From: Brassica napus
Lineage: Eukaryota > Streptophyta > Magnoliopsida > Brassicales > Brassicaceae
Assembly: GCF_020379485.1 (NCBI RefSeq)
Contig: NC_063437.1
Coordinates: 20,795,726 to 20,859,725, forward strand
Reading direction: 5' to 3'
DNA: 64,000 nucleotides
Shown here: positions 34,752 to 49,657 of the stretch, piece by piece
How the letters are laid out: each line of letters starts with the position of its first letter
Position numbering within the stretch: position 1 is the first letter of the stretch
Program-made: the position numbers and the translations under genes
Notes under the pieces: model-generated
Seen by the model: only the letters and a program-made list of their open reading frames with translations
Databases searched by the model: none
Told to the model about the DNA's origin: nothing

Positions 34752-35112
34752 TCATACTTGATGTTGATGTATACAACAACATTTTCCTTGACCGTTACAA
34801 TATCCGCCAACCAAATAATGTTCCGTACAAAAGTCATCGCAAGCTTTTAACACACCGCCGGCTTTTTCACATGGTTTATCGAAGTTGAAGCAGACGTCGT
34901 CGATCTTCATTCCTCCATAAACTATTTATATGAATAAAGATCATTAAATAAATATGTATATTAATTACTCAGAAATAATTAGAATTAGAGTAAAAATACA
35001 AATTATTACACGGAGCATCATCAGTGGTAACCGCAGTATCACAATGAACAGAATATACTATGAAGAGTATAGTAAAAACAAACGTGACTAAAGTCTTTAT
35101 TGTGATAGCCAT
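34752..35112 (-). CDS. Defensin-like (DEFL) secreted peptide, copy C
   Basis: Exons 35010-35112 and 34752-34921 join in phase 1 to give 90 residues. The signal peptide starts MAITIKTLVTFVF, clearly related to the A copies, but the mature part is a third type: DVC, KPC, KAC, DDFC, GGYC, CCC with spacing C-X6-C-X9-C-X3-C-X9-C-X5-CCC and a His/Gln-rich tail (IHQHQV). The intron acceptor differs slightly (AG then TTTATGG). A TATA-like tattatatataat lies about 80 bases upstream (35192-35204). It lies right after the FRF gene and ends the DEFL block. Confidence 0.85.
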
Positions 35113-35191
35113 TTTTTGTCTCTTTATTTTTGGATTATGATTAAAATATTCCCTAAACTTTATTTTATGATATTTCTTAACACATTCTGAT

Positions 35192-35204
35192 TATTATATA
35201 TAAT
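35192..35204 (-). promoter_or_regulatory. TATA region of DEFL C
   Basis: AT-only run tattatatataat, 80-92 bases upstream of the start codon, within the same cacattctga-bearing block as the A copies. Confidence 0.5.
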
Positions 35205-35418
35205 AACACAAACATACATTTTTGGAAGTATTTTCTTAGTCAAATAAAATATACTATTTTCTTTTATTTCCATACAGAATATACTCTATCCTTTTATTTC
35301 CATCAAAATTGTTTAAACATTAAGTGAGAGTTATCCAATGGGCTGACTTTTTTATATCCTCTTCACTACGTAATCTCACATTCAACCCCATCACCTAGAC
35401 TAATACACAAATCAATCA

Positions 35419-35424
35419 CCCCCC

Positions 35425-35459
<35 letters not shown>
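35419..35459. repeat. Poly-C tract (34 uninterrupted C)
   Basis: Six C, one A (35425), then 34 C (35426-35459), followed by ccctcc after one T. The complementary strand is a poly-G run able to form G-quadruplex structures. Runs of this length are prone to copying and assembly error, so the exact length is uncertain. Confidence 0.85.
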
Positions 35460-35462
<3 letters not shown>

Positions 35463-36360
35463 CTCCAAGTATTTTTTCTGATTAATTCCACAACCAAACT
35501 GATTTCATTTTAATTGCCTCTAAATATGTGTTTAGAAAATCACGATTACCCATATTCCGAACCGAGGATCCACAAAACTAAAGAAACATGTGTCTATTAT
35601 GTCTAGGAGGGCGTGAGAGTTTAAACACAATGTGTTTTGTCGATTGAGCAAAGTTAAATACAGACAGAATAAACGCATTTAGGATTCTTCGTTTGCTTCA
35701 TTGCTTTTCCTAAACCTTCTTCTTTTGTCCTTGAACAAACAGTTCTCATCATCATGTCTCCTTCAGGTTTCTCTTGACATCTCGAATCGCTTTTTCTCTG
35801 TTATTCATTTTGATGGCAATCTTCTTCCCTATTAAAAACGTGTATGTGTCTTTGCTATAGTGAGATTTGATGTCTGAATTATGAAGCGATATCATTGGCT
35901 ACGTCCCCATGCTGGAAGGTGATTGAACTTTTTCTTTTTGCTGAATTTGACTATTTTTGTATGATTGTTTGGAAAAGCAAAATAATGCCGAGTGTAGATG
36001 TAAATATGGATTATAGATCTAGTGGATGTGGACTTATAGACTCATAAAAGTTATTTTTTTTTTCTTAATATGTGAAATTTTAATAATATTTGTTGATATT
36101 TCCTTAAAAATTGTTCTACATAATATTTTCGATAAATCATGTAAGATTAATTAAATATTTTTTTGTCATAAGAAAGTTGTATTATTTTGGGCTAGTTCAG
36201 ATATGAAAGCCCAACATGACCCGAAATGAGCGTGTTAGTGCACTGATTATCATTGTTTTGTAGTAAGCAGGTCATGGATTGATGATTCTTAATGCACTCG
36301 TTTGTATATTCTTTCTTTAAATCTGTTGAGCGTTCTTTACCGATTTTCCCGGATCTCAAT

Positions 36361-36435
36361 GTAATCTATTTGTTGTTGAATCTTAGTTTTATGGAATGTA
36401 ATGTGAGAAACTATGTAACCATATATAGATAAGAA
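36361..36435 (+). repeat. Detached copy of the FRF 3' untranslated region
   Basis: The run gttgaatcttagttt, tatggaatgtaatgtgagaaact, tgtaac, atatata matches 34431-34482 downstream of the FRF stop codon with few differences. No FRF coding exon precedes it. Confidence 0.8.
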
Positions 36436-36574
36436 GAAAACATGAATGTTCTGTTCTTAACATCTAGACCCAAAAAAAATACATGAATGTTCACATACAA
36501 ATCAGGTCTCTGGACATGATTTAGCTGGGTATGCAGTTCCCTGGTCTACTACATATGGATTTATACTATTATGG

Positions 36575-37075
36575 TAAGTCCCACATCAAATCGAGAATTG
36601 ATGTTGAATGAAAGTAATACATAAGTGTGGTACTCTTTCGTTTTTGAATAATTTTTGGATATGGATTAGATTCATTACTAATATGATATTTAGAGCTCTA
36701 AAAGCTTTCACTAACTTCACGTTTTAGATGTCTATTCCTGAACGTCAAGGGTGTAATATGTCATATCGAAAATTGATGTTGAAGTAGATGTAATATATAA
36801 GTGTGGCAATTTTTCATTTTTAAACTAAATTTTAGATTTGAGTAAATATAAAAGTGCGGTAATCTTTCACTTTTCACATAATTTTCAGATGTGAGCTACA
36901 TTCATTACTAATATGGTATTAGAATCTAAAGATTTTTCACTAACTTCACGTTTTAGATGTCTAATCCTGAGCGTGAAGAGTATATTATAAGTCTCATGTT
37001 GCTGGATACTAAATAGGTGCATATATATGTGTGGTGACTTTTCATTTTTAAAATATTTTTTATATGTTAGTTAGA
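36575..37075. repeat. Diverged tandem repeat, unit about 230 bp
   Basis: The motif block attcattactaatatg, ctttcactaacttcacgttttagatgtct, cctgagcg occurs at about 36670-36750 and again at 36901-36980. The block tcgaaaattgatgttgaa with taagtgtgg occurs at about 36588-36630 and 36766-36810, and partially later. Unit borders are blurred. Confidence 0.65.
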
Positions 37076-37295
37076 CCAATTACTAATAATTGTTTGATAA
37101 GAAATGTTACACAAAGAAAACTAAACCAAATGAAATGAGAAGGAGAATCTTACATGACCTTAGAGAATCCTAAAAAGGAAAAAAAATTACACACTTGATG
37201 CATCATCAAAAAAAAATTATTTACACATAAAAAGAAAACAAACAAATTAAACAAATAAAAACACACACTCTTATATGTTAAATCCTAAATAAAGA

Positions 37296-37928
37296 TCAGT
37301 TACTGCAGCTAAAACCACCACCTTTCATCATCTGAAGAAACTCTTTGTAATTAACTCTACCATCACCATCACCATCCACTTGCATGATCATCTTCTTGCA
37401 ACCTTCTAATGTCTTACCTTGCTTGAGTCCCAAGGAACCCATCACAGACTTCAACTCCTCCACGGTGATAAACCCGTCACCGTCCTGGTCAAACACGTTA
37501 AACGCGTCTTTCATGTCCTCTTCCTCTGTTTCTCCATCCTTGCGATGCTCGTCGACGATGGAGCTGTACAGGGACTCGAACTCGTCTATGTCCACGCATC
37601 CATCGCCGTTGGCGTCGATGTTGTGGATCATCTGAGTGAGTTCTTGGTCTGGTATGTAGATTCCAAGATTCTCTAGCGAGTCGTTGAGCTCGGTTTTGGT
37701 GATACGACCGTCTCCGTTCTTGTCGAAGGTCTGGAAAACACGTTTTAGCTCGGTGGGATCTGTTTTTATGGATGGAGCAGAGGACGGTGATGGAGAGAGT
37801 GACATGGATGAGTTCTTGTGGGGAGTTTTGTCGAACCAGGAAAGAGTGAAGAGAGTTCGAAGCTTCTTTGGTACTAAAGAGAGGAGAAAAGAGTTTAAGA
37901 GATTGTAGAGAAGGAAGATTCTCACCAT
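37296..37928 (-). CDS. CML5: Calmodulin-like protein with four EF-hands (CML5/MSS3-like)
   Basis: A single exon of 210 residues from the ATG at 37928 (MVRIFLLYN). An in-frame ATG five codons upstream (37943) exists, but the chosen start matches the At2g43290 (MSS3/CML5) N-terminus as I recall it. Four EF-hand calcium loops are complete: [36 protein letters not shown] and [12 protein letters not shown]. The N-terminus is hydrophobic ([16 protein letters not shown]) followed by basic residues, fitting the membrane anchor that places CML4/CML5 on endomembrane vesicles. It senses calcium; targets are unknown. A retroposon sits about 390 bp upstream of the start. Confidence 0.93.
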   Translation of the reverse strand: MVRIFLLYNLLNSFLLSLVPKKLRTLFTLSWFDKTPHKNSSMSLSPSPSSAPSIKTDPTELKRVFQTFDKNGDGRITKTELNDSLENLGIYIPDQELTQMIHNIDANGDGCVDIDEFESLYSSIVDEHRKDGETEEEDMKDAFNVFDQDGDGFITVEELKSVMGSLGLKQGKTLEGCKKMIMQVDGDGDGRVNYKEFLQMMKGGGFSCSN

Positions 37929-38315
37929 AACTGTTGAAATCAAACTCTTCTTTATTCGAAATGTGATGAAAACAGAGAGGAGAGCTTAGAAACAGAGCTT
38001 GTGTGGTAGAGAAATAACTTGGTAATTGTTGTTGTTTTATAGAGGGAGAGAGAAAGAAAATTTTATTTATTGTAATTAAATAATATCTTTTCAGAGAATT
38101 AAATATTAGAGCAAATTAGCTCAATATACTGAAAAGATTGAAAATACCAAGGATGTGACAACTATGTGTCTGTGGAGGAAGGCATAACATTGGGGGAGTT
38201 AGGGTACTTGATTAATTAGGGTAAAAGTTTAAGGTATGGGGTGCAATTTCTCTAAATATTATAGTTTCGAGAAATTTTTATTATTATTTTTCACTATTAT
38301 ATGACCGTTGAAGCT

Positions 38316-39735
38316 CATCCAAAAGAATAAAGAAAGAGAAGGAAAGTGATTCAAAGAAACTGGAACCTAAGAAAAACAGCGTCGCTCTCTCCTCGCGTGA
38401 AGACGCCGAAGACCTAAATCCTCTAGCTCCGGCCCGGTGTTTGCCGGTGTCGGAGGCACCCCTCCATTCTCTTTTCTCCTTTTTCCTTTGCTTCTCATGC
38501 TTTCATGCTTCCATGGAGTTGATATGCAGGCTGCTCTGAGTTATTGGGTTCTTTAACCTGAGCTCGATTCGGTGAGCGACGGTGACAGATCCTGGTGTTC
38601 TTTGGAGTAGTGGCGAGACTTACGGTGGGGCTATCGCTAGGGGAGTCGGCTTTTAGGGCTAAAGCTTCGTCAGATCTGATTTTTCGTTTTTAAGATCTTT
38701 GATGATAGCTTCTCGACAACGGCGCGTGACATTGACAGACGCCTCCTCCACCATCGATCTAGCTTCCCCTGCGGCGGTGAGATCATTGGAGGAGAGGATT
38801 AGTGGCCGGTGGAAAAGAGGTTTGCTTCTACGGTTCTCGGAGGCAACACGCCGGAAGGTTTCACGAGGATGGAGTAGTCAAAGTGAACTTTGTTGCAGGT
38901 GCGTGGTGGAGCCATACATCCCATCGTCGGAGTGGAATCTTTTGGTTCACCGGTGGTTTGTGCTCCACACCTTTGAAGCTGGGAATTCGTTTATCCTGTC
39001 CGTTTGAGGTGTCAAGGTCCACATTTTATCTACTCGGTAATGTGTTTGGGATGGGTTGTTCTCATTATGGTGCAAAAGGGCAGTGTTGTTTCAGCGGGTT
39101 GTGCTTTGACTCATTCAGTTGCAAAATTATCTTCCAGTTGTAGTGGCTACATTGATCTTTCGTCGCTTACGTGTGCTAGTGTTTATCATGGTTATGGGTT
39201 TTGAGCGACGAAGCTTGGTTGTGTGGAGGTTTTGGTGGACTTCTATCTAGGTGCAAAATGGACGTCAGAGAGTGGTTCATACCGTATCCGAGAGTTGTGT
39301 GGATCGTGAAACGATCTTTCTGGTCGGGTTGTGAAGTCTTGGTTCTTAGTTACGAGAGGGGATGGTATCGTTTGGCGGGCCATAGGCAGCAGCGATAGAT
39401 CCGGGTTGAGAAGGCACTACGGTGTCTTTGGGTTCTACAAGTGGATGGTTCGTATGGCGTGCTGAGGGCAGCATCGATTTATCCAGATTATTGTTATCTG
39501 CTTCTTAGGAGATTGTTTGCACTGATTTGTCATTTGCTTTGGTTTAGTTGTTCTAGTTTATTGAGTCGTAGTGTGTGGTATTTCTTTTGCCTAGTTAAAG
39601 ATGTGTTCGAAAGTTACCCCGGTGTGGGTTCTAGCTGCCTGTTCTTTGGGCTCTTGGCTCTGGAGATATTTTTATCTGCCAGCTTTTGTATTAATCTATC
39701 GTATGAATGAATTTCAATTTGGGAAAAAAAAAAAA
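38316..39735 (+). mobile_element. Non-LTR retroposon (Sadhu-like or LINE-derived), 1420 bp
   Basis: A 15-bp perfect target duplication (atgaccgttgaagct) lies at 38301-38315 and 39736-39750. The element ends in a 12-base poly-A tail (39724-39735). It is GC-richer than its surroundings. No reverse transcriptase or other coding domain was seen, and its open frames are short and unlike known proteins. The size and structure fit a non-autonomous retroposon such as the Sadhu group of Brassicaceae, or a LINE 5' fragment; naming it needs a search. It is inserted in the upstream region of the CML5-like gene. Confidence 0.85.
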
Positions 39736-39750
39736 ATGACCGTTGAAGCT

Positions 39751-42680
39751 ATTTTTAATCAACATATACGAATGTTCAAAAAAAATCAACATATACGTTA
39801 CTCTTTAACGTTCTTCAATTTTAACTTCTTTTTTTGTATACTAATTTCAACTTTCTTTTTGGTTTGAAGAAAGTAAACAGAAATGGGAACGATTTAAAGT
39901 GGAAAAGAACACGAGTTAAACGACTAGTAAATCAAACAAAGGGAATGAGAGATTAGTCTAAGCATGACTTCTCAAACATATTTAGAACAAAATGTTTGAA
40001 ACTCTAGAGACTTATCAAAATGTTTTAAAGCCTAGGTTTAATGTAATGGATTAGTTTTTTTTCTATTTATTAAGAAATGTTAACTTAAATTAGAATTTTA
40101 AGAAATCAATTTTATTTTTTTTGAAATTGTGAATTTAAGATCCAAAACTTCTGGAATCATTATAAAAACGTTAGAGATTCGTAGTCTTTGATTCAGATTA
40201 ATGTTAATGTATACAATTTGACCTGAAAAATCATATCATCTACTTAATTATTTACAATACATTGGACATTACTATTTCTTTGGAAAATTAAAAAAAATTA
40301 TTGCAAAGAAATGTGAAGATTTGATAAACCATTGATAAATAATTTATTTAAACTTTTGACATGAAAACTAAATTAAATGAAATAACTATAGTTTTGTGTT
40401 CTCTATCTTTTTTGATGAAATTTAATCTATTTTAATAAAATAACTGATATATATCTCCTCAAAACAAAGGTTTAAAAGTAGAAAAAGCCGTGATATACCG
40501 AATCTATTAAGTGTATGTACCATATTAAGCGAATGTTTTTTTTTTCTTATATTAAGCAAATGTTAATATATATTTTAATGAAAAGATGTTTGATATAGTA
40601 AAAAAGGTCACTCGATCTTATATTAAAAAAAAAGTAAAGAAGGTGCAGAAAACGCGTGAAGAAGATAGAGGTGTAGTTAAACATATACATCGCTTTTGTG
40701 TTAAATTATAAAGGAAGTAATGTCCAAAACCGCGTTGTTATAATGGTTGATGTTTGGTTCCTGTCCCCATTTGTTTGGTTATTTTAACTTCTTTTATGTG
40801 ATAAATGTGCCGGTCTTCATTGCAGAGTAGACTTTACACCACCACTTCTTATATTTTTTGTTCAAGTGGTCTTGATGCCTCCCTCGAGTGATGTAAATAG
40901 TCAAGACAAACAAAGGTTTTAGTCGCTATTCGCTACATCAACAATTTATGTAATATTTCTAGAATCAGCAAAACAACAAACAAGTGTTTGAAAGCTTTTT
41001 AATGATGAAAACTTAACGGGTCTGAGAATCCAAAGAAGACATTGAGGAACCAAAAAACGCGCCAAGAATGACGCCAAAGTTAGGTTATGACCGTTGGATC
41101 TCCTCATGTCTCGAAGGTTGTCGCCATTCCATTGGTTCACTTCTTCTACGTGGACCTACTTGCTCAACAACCATTTATTACTAGGAATTAATAGTAACAT
41201 TTTAGTAAAAAGAGCTGCGAGAGTTTGGTAAGAAAGGAGTAAGTAAGTAGTCGTTGGAAAGTAAACCCAAGAAGAACTAGTCTAGTCATGGGTATTGTTA
41301 TAAAAAATACTAGCATATAGAAATGTTTAGTAAACGAAGTTTTATGAGATTTCCATCAAAATTAGTTAATAGTATCAAACTAGAACTCTAGCAAGTAGCA
41401 ACTTGCATGGCCAATACTAACCTTGCAATTTTTCTGAAACTGTGAACAAGAAAATAAGAATTATAGTTTTTTTTAGCAACAACAACAAAAATAGTTTTTT
41501 TTTTAAGTAGTAGAGCTTGTCCAAACAAGAAATTAATATCAACTAATAGTATGCAACCAATTCAAATATTTTCAATTAATGTTTTTTAAAGTATATAACT
41601 TTTTAACATTAACTACTAAAAGTAACTTACAATTTTAGAAAATATTTTATTTTGAAACAAAAAATAAATCTACAAAATTCTACTTTCAGGAAGGGAGTAT
41701 AGAATAAAGATTAACTAAACTGGTTTATAATTAAAAGTTATCATAGATTCTCACGGGGTGTCGTGTAACTGGCCGGGATCCAAGGACACTTGACTTTGTG
41801 AGAAGTCTCATGGACTACTACATGGTTGTCATCCAGCTCAACTAAAGCCAGCTCCACTCATAATTCATACCTATAGTTGTCATCATCTGCTGTATTTTCT
41901 TATTATATTTCACTTCATTCATGTGTTTAGGAAAATATGAATCCTAAAGCTTTTTCCCCTTTTTATTTGACAAATACTTACTATTGTATTTAACTTTTCC
42001 TCCTTTACTTTCGTTCTTAGATGCAAATTGCAATGATTCTCGGTAGTGGAGTGGTCACTCCACTCGTGATCCACTTTGGTTATCATCACACGTAACATTC
42101 GACACCAGGTTAATTTGTGTGTGTTTTCTGGTAGATATCAACTACATTATATTTCTTCTTTTCGTCATTCAGTGTTAGGCTTTGTTTCTAAGTTGATCCA
42201 AAGTTCTAAACTCTACAACAAGTATCCAATACAATATTTCTACGTCAAAGACTCTCAGTCGCACATGAATTTGGCATATTCTGTGTATTACGCAATCAAC
42301 GGGTGGATAGAAAAAATTGGGATTCCTTAATTACCTACAAACAATAAGTAATATATATTAACATCGGGGTTACAGCCTTACAGGACAATGCACACACATT
42401 TTGGAAAAGATAAAAGCATATGCATGCTCTTGTGCTAAGTTGACTTCACCCCCATTAGTATCGACCATAACCATGTTATATATGTTTATGGTTTTCTTTT
42501 TGTTATTGTTGCCAATATGGAATAATGTATGTTTTCTTATACTCATATATCCATCCATTTATGAATAATAATATTAACGAACTTGATAAAACAATTTTCA
42601 TGTTGAAAATTTCAACTAGAAAATTGTTAAAATTACTGCCTGATCTCTAAAGTCAAAAACATCTAAAAGTGGTAAAAAAG
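39751..42680. other. Gene-poor intergenic stretch
   Basis: About 2.9 kb of AT-rich DNA. A degraded repeat ending ggaagggagtatag near 41693 resembles a decayed Stowaway-type MITE. A 20-bp inverted repeat lies at 42045-42064. No reading frame looked like a gene. Confidence 0.5.
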
Positions 42681-42752
42681 TGCCCACACGCAGGATCGAA
42701 CTACGGACCTTCAGTTTACAAGACTGACGCTCTACCACTGAGCTATACGGGC
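42681..42752 (-). tRNA. tRNA-Thr (UGU anticodon)
   Basis: On the minus strand a full cloverleaf folds: acceptor GCCCGTA/TGTGGGC with two wobble pairs, D arm GCTC-AGTGGTA-GAGC, anticodon arm TCAGT-CTTGTAA-ACTGA with anticodon TGT, variable AGGTC, T arm CGTAG-TTCGATC-CTGCG, discriminator A. A and B box sequences (TAGCTCAGTGG, TTCGATCC) are intact. A TTTTTT Pol III terminator follows at about 42673-42678. It reads ACA codons. There is no intron, and CCA is not encoded. Confidence 0.95.
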
Positions 42753-43012
42753 TTTTGTTTTTACATTTCTATTTAAATTATTTTATCATCAGAAGAGAAG
42801 TACGATGACGAATCTTTCCGACCAAACTCTATGCTCCGAATCCGAACCCAATTCAGTTAAGACATAAAAACATGATTTTTTTTTTTTTTAATTGGCGACT
42901 GAAAGCGAGCTTGGAAAGGAAGTAAAAATCTAATCTTTTGATCTCCTTCATCCTCCTCCGTGAGCACCAAGTAGAGATCTTTAGAACTCAAATCAAATCG
43001 AGAAACCAATCA

Positions 43013-43402
43013 ATGAACGGGACCCACCGTCACCATCTCCTCCAGCTAGTCCTATCCTGCCGCAAGATCACGGCGCAGGTGACTCAACCAGGAACCTCCA
43101 CCATCATAGCCATGGCTTCCTCCTCCGAGCAAGAGTTCCTCGCCCAGAGCCGCGCCAATCTCTACCGCTTCCCTCGCTCCAACAGCTTCTGGGACTCCAA
43201 GACGGCCTCTCGCGTCGGCGAGAAGCTCGGTCTGCGTCTCAGAGAGCTCGGCGTCGACGCCGTCTCCATCGACGCGGAGGAGGAGATCTCAAGACCTGTT
43301 CACCACCGTAAAAGGGTTTTGCCGTTGTTTGACTCCGTCCGTCGCAGTGGAATCAGAGTCGATGGTACTGATCAGTTAAACGATGTCGTTCCTAGAGATT
43401 AA
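43013..43402 (+). CDS. Ribosomal protein uL18 (L18p/L5e) family protein, small
   Basis: A single exon of 129 residues, MNGTHRHHLLQLVLSCRKITAQVT to a TAA after DVVPRD. The frame is open 75 bases further upstream, but the ATG at 43013 starts the conserved region. It contains the uL18-like order: RKITAQV beta strand, SSSEQEFL, KTASRVGEKLGLRLRELGV helix, then a short tail. As I recall, Arabidopsis At2g43310 is annotated L18p/L5e and has this position. It may be an organelle ribosome protein or a diverged derivative. The coding region is GC-rich compared with its flanks. Confidence 0.85.
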   Translation: MNGTHRHHLLQLVLSCRKITAQVTQPGTSTIIAMASSSEQEFLAQSRANLYRFPRSNSFWDSKTASRVGEKLGLRLRELGVDAVSIDAEEEISRPVHHRKRVLPLFDSVRRSGIRVDGTDQLNDVVPRD

Positions 43403-43962
43403 AGTTTACAAATTATTACAGTTTCTTGTACGAATGAGAGATTTTTTTTGCAAGAACTTATAACAATTTGATTTAATACCTTTTTATTCTGGCTTCTATA
43501 CATTTTTGTTCTGCGTATACTGTCTAAAATTGTTTTGATGGTATAGTAGTAACTTATGACTGTCTCATGGTTACTAGATCATCTCTGCTACATTGCAATG
43601 TCAATTGACAATATATAGGAAAACTTACATGCATTGTTAGATCAGATGTTGTAGCTTTTCACTGATCATCCATAAGACCACATGTTATGTAATAAGCACT
43701 ATGCTTACTTGCCATTAATTAAAATATGTGTAAAATACATTTTCATCCATTACTTTGGCAACTAAGCTAAACCAAATATATTTACCAAAAGAAGAAGAGT
43801 AAGATTGTTTACTTCTTTTAAAAAAATGAAGGAACATCAAGATGATATAAACAAAGGCATGTTGAACCTTAAATGATATTGCATTACATTATACAATAAG
43901 AAAAGTGTTTTTGTATATGAATTCTTTTCAAACTGATGCATGAGTTTGTGTTCCTTCTAGAC

Positions 43963-45749
43963 TTACTTGAGGAAGAACTTCCAAACGTCTCTGTCTGTAG
44001 TTTCTTTAATAAAATGAGCTCCTAAGATAGTTTCCTCATCCACCAAGTTTCTCAGATGTCTCGCTCCGTTGCTGAATCCCACATACTGCTTCTTTGCCGC
44101 CAAATACACCACACCGTAAGGCGGTCTCAGGCACTGTTTAAAGAAACAACAACCATCACTATAACAAGTAAACAAACAACCACCAAGTCAAGAACTAAAG
44201 AGAGAAGGATCAAGAAACCAACCTTCTTGATGAGAGAATACAGTTTCTTGAGAGAAGTAACCGAGTAAGGAATCTCAGTCATTAATATAACATCATACCC
44301 ACACTCTCCTCCTTGATCACTCCCGTTAGCTCTCTCCCACGCTCTGCTCCCCGAGAGCTTCCTCGACCGCCTCGAGAAGAAGTCTTGCTGTTGTTGTCCT
44401 GTAACGCTCCCGTCTTGGCTGCTGCATCCGTCGTTGAAATCTTCCTCTGAGAAACTCAAGCTCATCGCAGCTGGTTCGAAGACATCGGTTCTTATGATTG
44501 ATAAAACGGCCGGGAGCTCTTCCCATTCTCCTGCGTAGAAACGGACAGACGCAGAGACGGCTTGTCTTGACGGTGTGAGCGGGCTTTCCGGTTGGCGGCT
44601 TTGCCTGTCACGAGCTTGGTCGAGGTTTGCGAGAACGTTTGGGATGGTTGTGCATCTTATTGTTTCTGCACTGAGGTCTTGAAAGTGGACTGAGGAAGCA
44701 CCCTATAAGCAAAACGAGATTAGATTATGAGACTTGTGACAGTAAGTCAGTAACAGCTATGTTCCAGTGTAGGGTTGCTTACTTTCAAGCAGGCAAATAT
44801 CCCTGGGACTCCATAGTTGCAACCTAGCTGCTCAAGTCGTCATACAAAGGGGGACAAAAGTGTTAAGTCAGAACATCTATAATAAGAACTTAATGTCACA
44901 AGCTTTGTAATGAAGAATGTCTTAGGCTCATTGCAGGATACTGAAGTAGATAAGTGTTAAGCTAGGGGACTGTTCAGTGTGAGGAGGAAGTACCTCAAGG
45001 ACTCTTTTGCCTCTGAAGCTAAGCTGTCCATCACGGATCTCGTTTTTAAGGACATCAACTAGAACAATGGAACTATCCCAACTTTTCAGAGAACCTACAC
45101 AATAGTTTTGTAGATAAATACAGTTTATTATGGTACATTAAAGCATCAGATGCAAGTGGATTTGAAGCACACACCTTCGTATTTAGAAGGAGCAGTTTCT
45201 GAACCAGAGATCCCTATGATATCAGCAACACTTACTTTCCCCTACAAGAGGTTTGAAAAGCCAAGTGAATTGATAAGTTAATTTCTTTTCTTTCATTACT
45301 ACTGGTTTTTTAATTGTCTTTAAAATTGAATTAGTAGTACCTTAAAAACTGGTAAACCAAGAACATCTAGATTCTCCCCTGAATACCTGTTATGAGATGA
45401 TGTCTACAAAACAAAAGAAACAAAGAAATAATTAGAGTTGCAAGGTATATATATATAACAAGTCTACTCCATACATAAAATGGAAAGAAAAAAAAATATT
45501 TATTTCTCTCAGATTTTTATGAAGATTAAATGGTAAATTACATCTAATTTGTCATAAGAAACTACTTCTTCTTTTATCAGAAAGTTACTATAATGGTAGT
45601 GACAAAGAGCAAACAACAACCTTAGAAGGTATGATCTCAACAGCTGGTGTTGGAAGCTGCAAATCCTTTTCAGACAGTGCAGAGACACCGCCACGATCCT
45701 GAGGTAGCAAGCCAGGCAAGCATTGCGCAAACAAAGCTGGCGCTCGCAT
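43963..45749 (-). CDS. METTL18/HPM1-like S-adenosylmethionine methyltransferase (At2g43320-like)
   Basis: Seven minus-strand exons join in phase: 45621-45749, 45341-45403, 45175-45241, 44994-45094, 44783-44827, 44223-44702 and 43963-44133, giving 351 residues. The SAM-binding motif LELGCNYGVPG is at about residues 133-143, formed across an exon junction. Further family features are KSWDSSIVLVDVLKNEI upstream, and YDVILMTEIPYS and RPPYGVVYLAAKKQYVGFSNG downstream. Yeast Hpm1 and human METTL18 of this family methylate a histidine in ribosomal protein uL3; the plant substrate is not known to me. A long Gln/Ser-rich insert is present (about 205-260). The 5' leader probably has an intron (to about 46190). 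Confidence 0.9.

Positions 45750-49657
<3,908 letters not shown>

Larger units (their letters stand above)
35460..37295. other. Intergenic region with FRF 3' UTR duplicate and diverged tandem repeats
   Basis: About 36361-36435 repeats the FRF 3' UTR (34413-34487). About 36575-37075 contains degenerate repeats. A short frame near 35882 (MKRYHWLRPHAGR, followed by a possible GT donor) was not recognised and is left unannotated. Confidence 0.5.

Noticed and set aside
35882..35930. Possible first exon (MKRYHWLRPHAGR followed by GT)
   Set aside because: No downstream exon or recognisable product was found.
38699..39867. Several 65-113 codon frames within the retroposon
   Set aside because: They overlap each other, resemble no protein and lie inside a non-coding retroposon.
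41500..41700. Decayed Stowaway-type MITE ending ggaagggagtatag
   Set aside because: Only one end is recognisable, so element limits cannot be supported.
42076..42558. Two short frames before the tRNA
   Set aside because: No similarity to known families and no coding bias; left as intergenic.
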